A stretch of DNA of 7,340 nucleotides, taken from Solirubrobacteraceae bacterium (GTDB lineage Bacteria > Actinomycetota > Thermoleophilia > Solirubrobacterales > Solirubrobacteraceae). The position numbers and the translations under genes are program-made. The first letter of the stretch is position 1. Every line of letters begins with the position of its first letter. Positions 6,221 to 7,340 of this stretch are shown piece by piece. The DNA lies in contig JALOLQ010000196.1 of the NCBI GenBank assembly GCA_025455895.1, positions 1-7,340 on the forward strand, in the 5' to 3' direction. The notes beneath the pieces are model-generated. The model was not told the origin of the DNA. It did not search any database and saw only the letters and a list, made by a program, of their open reading frames with translations.

Positions 6221-6278
6221 CGGCGGGGGCAGTCCCTGCCCCGCGCCGGAGTCGGCGCGCACCCCGTGGTGGACGGGG
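6221..6278 (-). other. Structured leader of the GT2 gene: three stem-loops, two mutually exclusive
   Basis: Stem A pairs 6221-6232 with 6236-6248 (12 bp, one bulged base, loop 6233-6235). Stem B pairs 6242-6248 with 6253-6259 (7 bp, loop GAGT on the plus strand). Stem C pairs 6262-6267 with 6273-6278 (6 bp, 5-base loop). A and B share 6242-6248 and cannot form together. On the minus strand these precede the ATG at 6196. I recognise no riboswitch class, and no T-run follows. If translation starts at GTG 6262, A and B would be inside the gene. A weak TAGAGG -10 candidate lies at 6290-6295. High GC makes such pairing easy by chance. Confidence 0.3.
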
Positions 6279-6347
6279 ACGCGCTCTCACCTCTACCAAC
6301 ACCGCAGCCGCCCGAAGGTGGCGCCGATGGAACTAAAACCTCCTAAA

Positions 6348-6385
6348 GGCGCGGGGTCGGCGGTCGCTCCCGCCGGCCCCGCGCC
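6348..6385 (-). terminator. amt: Intrinsic terminator of the ammonium transporter gene
   Basis: A 16-bp stem (6348-6363 with 6370-6385, one imperfect pair at 6357/6376, which is A-C on the minus-strand RNA) encloses a six-base loop and can be extended by an A-T pair at 6347/6386. It begins five bases after the transporter stop codon. On the minus strand it is followed by an interrupted T-rich tail, TTTAGGAGGTTTTAG. This should separate transporter transcription from the downstream GT2-GH26 operon. Confidence 0.75.
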
Positions 6386-6389
6386 TGCC

Positions 6390-7340
6390 CTACGACGCCA
6401 CCGGCGCCGCGGGCGGCGGGTCGCTGGGGACCTCGTCGAACAGCCCGTCGCTCAGCAGCAGCAGCGCGCCCTCGCCGCTCGCGTAGGCCTCCTCGCCGTG
6501 ATCGACGACGTCGAGGCCGAGCGACTCGCTGCGCTCGTCCGCGCGCAGCGGGAAGACGAGCCCGATCCCCTTCAGCAGGATGAACGTCATCACGAACGCG
6601 TAGGCCGGCGTGGCGATCGCGGCGATCACCTGCCACAGGAGCTGGTCGGCGTTGCCGTAGAGCAGGCCGTCGCCGATCCCGTTCCAGCCGGCGTTCGCGA
6701 CCAGGCCGATGAAGATGATCCCGGTCAGGCCCGCGACGCCGTGCGCGGCGAGCACGTCGAGCGTCTCGTCCACCCGCCAGCGCGGGCGCAGCACGATCAC
6801 CGCGTAGCTCGGCAGCGCGGCGAGCACGCCGAGCGCCATCGCCCAGCCCGGGCTGATGAAGCCCGCGGCCGGCGTGATGCCCACGCAGCCGACGATGATC
6901 GCCGTCGCCGCGCCGATCGCGGTGACCTTGCGCGTGCGCAGCAGGTCGAGCACGAACCACGTGGCCAGCGCGCAGGCCGGGCACAGCAGCGTGTTGACGA
7001 ACGCCAGCGTCCCGATCTCGCCGGCCGACAGCGCGCTGCCGCCGTTGAAGCCGAACCAGCCGAACCACAGCAGGCCGGCGCCGAGCAGCACGTAGACCGC
7101 GTTGTGCGGCAGGAACGCCTGGCGCCCCCAGTCCTTGCGCGCGCCGACGACGATCGCCGCGGCGAGCGCCGAGAAGCCCGAGGCCATCTCGACCGGGATG
7201 CCGCCGGCGAAGTCGAGCGTGCCGCCCTCCTGGAGCCAGCCGCCGCCGAACGCCCAGTGCGCGAGCACCGCGTAGACGAGCACCGACCACAGGGTCGAGA
7301 AGACGAGGAACGGGACGAAGCGCATGCGCTCGACCACCGC
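6390..7340 (-). CDS. amt: Ammonium transporter (Amt/MEP/Rh family), 3' part
   Basis: The frame is open to the window edge, and the last 316 residues are present; the first hundred or so, including the real start, lie beyond 7340. It is a channel-like transporter that moves ammonium across the inner membrane as a trimer. Family landmarks follow in order: LAHWAFGGGWL, DFAGGIPVEMASG, LPHNAVYVLLGAGLLWFGWFGFNGGSAL, AFVNT, ITPAAGFISPGWA, ETLDVLAAHGVAG, and the cytosolic tail LGLDVVDHGEEAY that contacts GlnK in relatives. In the twin-His pair of the pore, the first position (codon 7188-7190) is Glu instead of His, while the second (6741-6743) is His. After the C-terminal signature there is an extra 30-residue acidic, proline-rich end. 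No glnK gene follows; a strong terminator comes directly after the stop. Confidence 0.95.
   Translation of the reverse strand, partial: AVVERMRFVPFLVFSTLWSVLVYAVLAHWAFGGGWLQEGGTLDFAGGIPVEMASGFSALAAAIVVGARKDWGRQAFLPHNAVYVLLGAGLLWFGWFGFNGGSALSAGEIGTLAFVNTLLCPACALATWFVLDLLRTRKVTAIGAATAIIVGCVGITPAAGFISPGWAMALGVLAALPSYAVIVLRPRWRVDETLDVLAAHGVAGLTGIIFIGLVANAGWNGIGDGLLYGNADQLLWQVIAAIATPAYAFVMTFILLKGIGLVFPLRADERSESLGLDVVDHGEEAYASGEGALLLLSDGLFDEVPSDPPPAAPVAS

Noticed and set aside
6279..6300. Resemblance of GGTAGAGGTGAG on the minus strand to the start of a lysine riboswitch
   Set aside because: Only a short stretch matches. The rest of the leader does not follow the conserved lysine-box core, and the downstream gene is unrelated to lysine.
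4391..6302. A fused GT2-GH26 reading in one 985-codon minus-strand frame
   Set aside because: Only the GH26 part (3345-4388) of that frame is meaningful. Upstream it is an Arg/Ala-rich shadow of the GT2 gene, which lies in a different frame and has its own stop at 4388-4390.
6263..6345. c-di-GMP (GEMM) riboswitch ahead of the polysaccharide synthase
   Set aside because: Looked for because of the gene's function; the conserved GEMM core and tetraloop-receptor elements are not present.

Overview
This is a very GC-rich window (roughly 70% or more by eye). Its coding frames are strongly biased to G or C at the third codon position, GTG starts are common, and several genes have a -10 hexamer 6-8 bases before the start codon, so their transcripts are probably leaderless. 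This fits a high-GC actinomycete. A Thermoleophilia/Solirubrobacterales-type genome is my guess from the style of the genes, not something the sequence proves.

Left part (1-2090): four small soluble-protein genes. A conserved protein of unknown function (4-423, minus) diverges from an NTF2/SnoaL-like protein (500-847, plus), with an inverted repeat lying between their promoters. A TetR-type repressor (860-1438, minus) converges on the NTF2-like gene, and a GNAT acetyltransferase (1450-2073, minus) lies just upstream of the repressor gene. All four have a TANNNT hexamer placed for leaderless transcription. The repressor is a plausible, untested regulator of the divergent pair.

Middle part (2090-6280): a polysaccharide locus. 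On the plus strand is a secreted clan GH-A glycoside hydrolase (2250-3364) whose reading frame is broken near 3057-3064. It may be preceded by a 32-codon leader ORF with a strong Shine-Dalgarno that stops in a TGATG overlap. Converging on it, with a 20-base tail overlap, is a two-gene minus-strand operon. This encodes a processive, cellulose-synthase-like GT2 membrane glycosyltransferase (4388-6196) followed by a membrane-anchored GH26 hydrolase (3345-4388) that starts in a TGATG overlap. The likely theme is synthesis and export of a beta-glycan with a paired extracellular hydrolase, comparable in layout to BcsA with BcsZ but with different families and no PilZ domain or BcsB-type gene visible. 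The GT2 lacks the arginine of the QxxRW motif.

Right part (6340-7340): a strong terminator hairpin and the 3' three-quarters of an ammonium transporter gene (amt, minus; its start lies beyond the window). The first pore histidine of this transporter is replaced by glutamate, while the second histidine is kept. No RNA genes, insertion sequences or CRISPR arrays were found.
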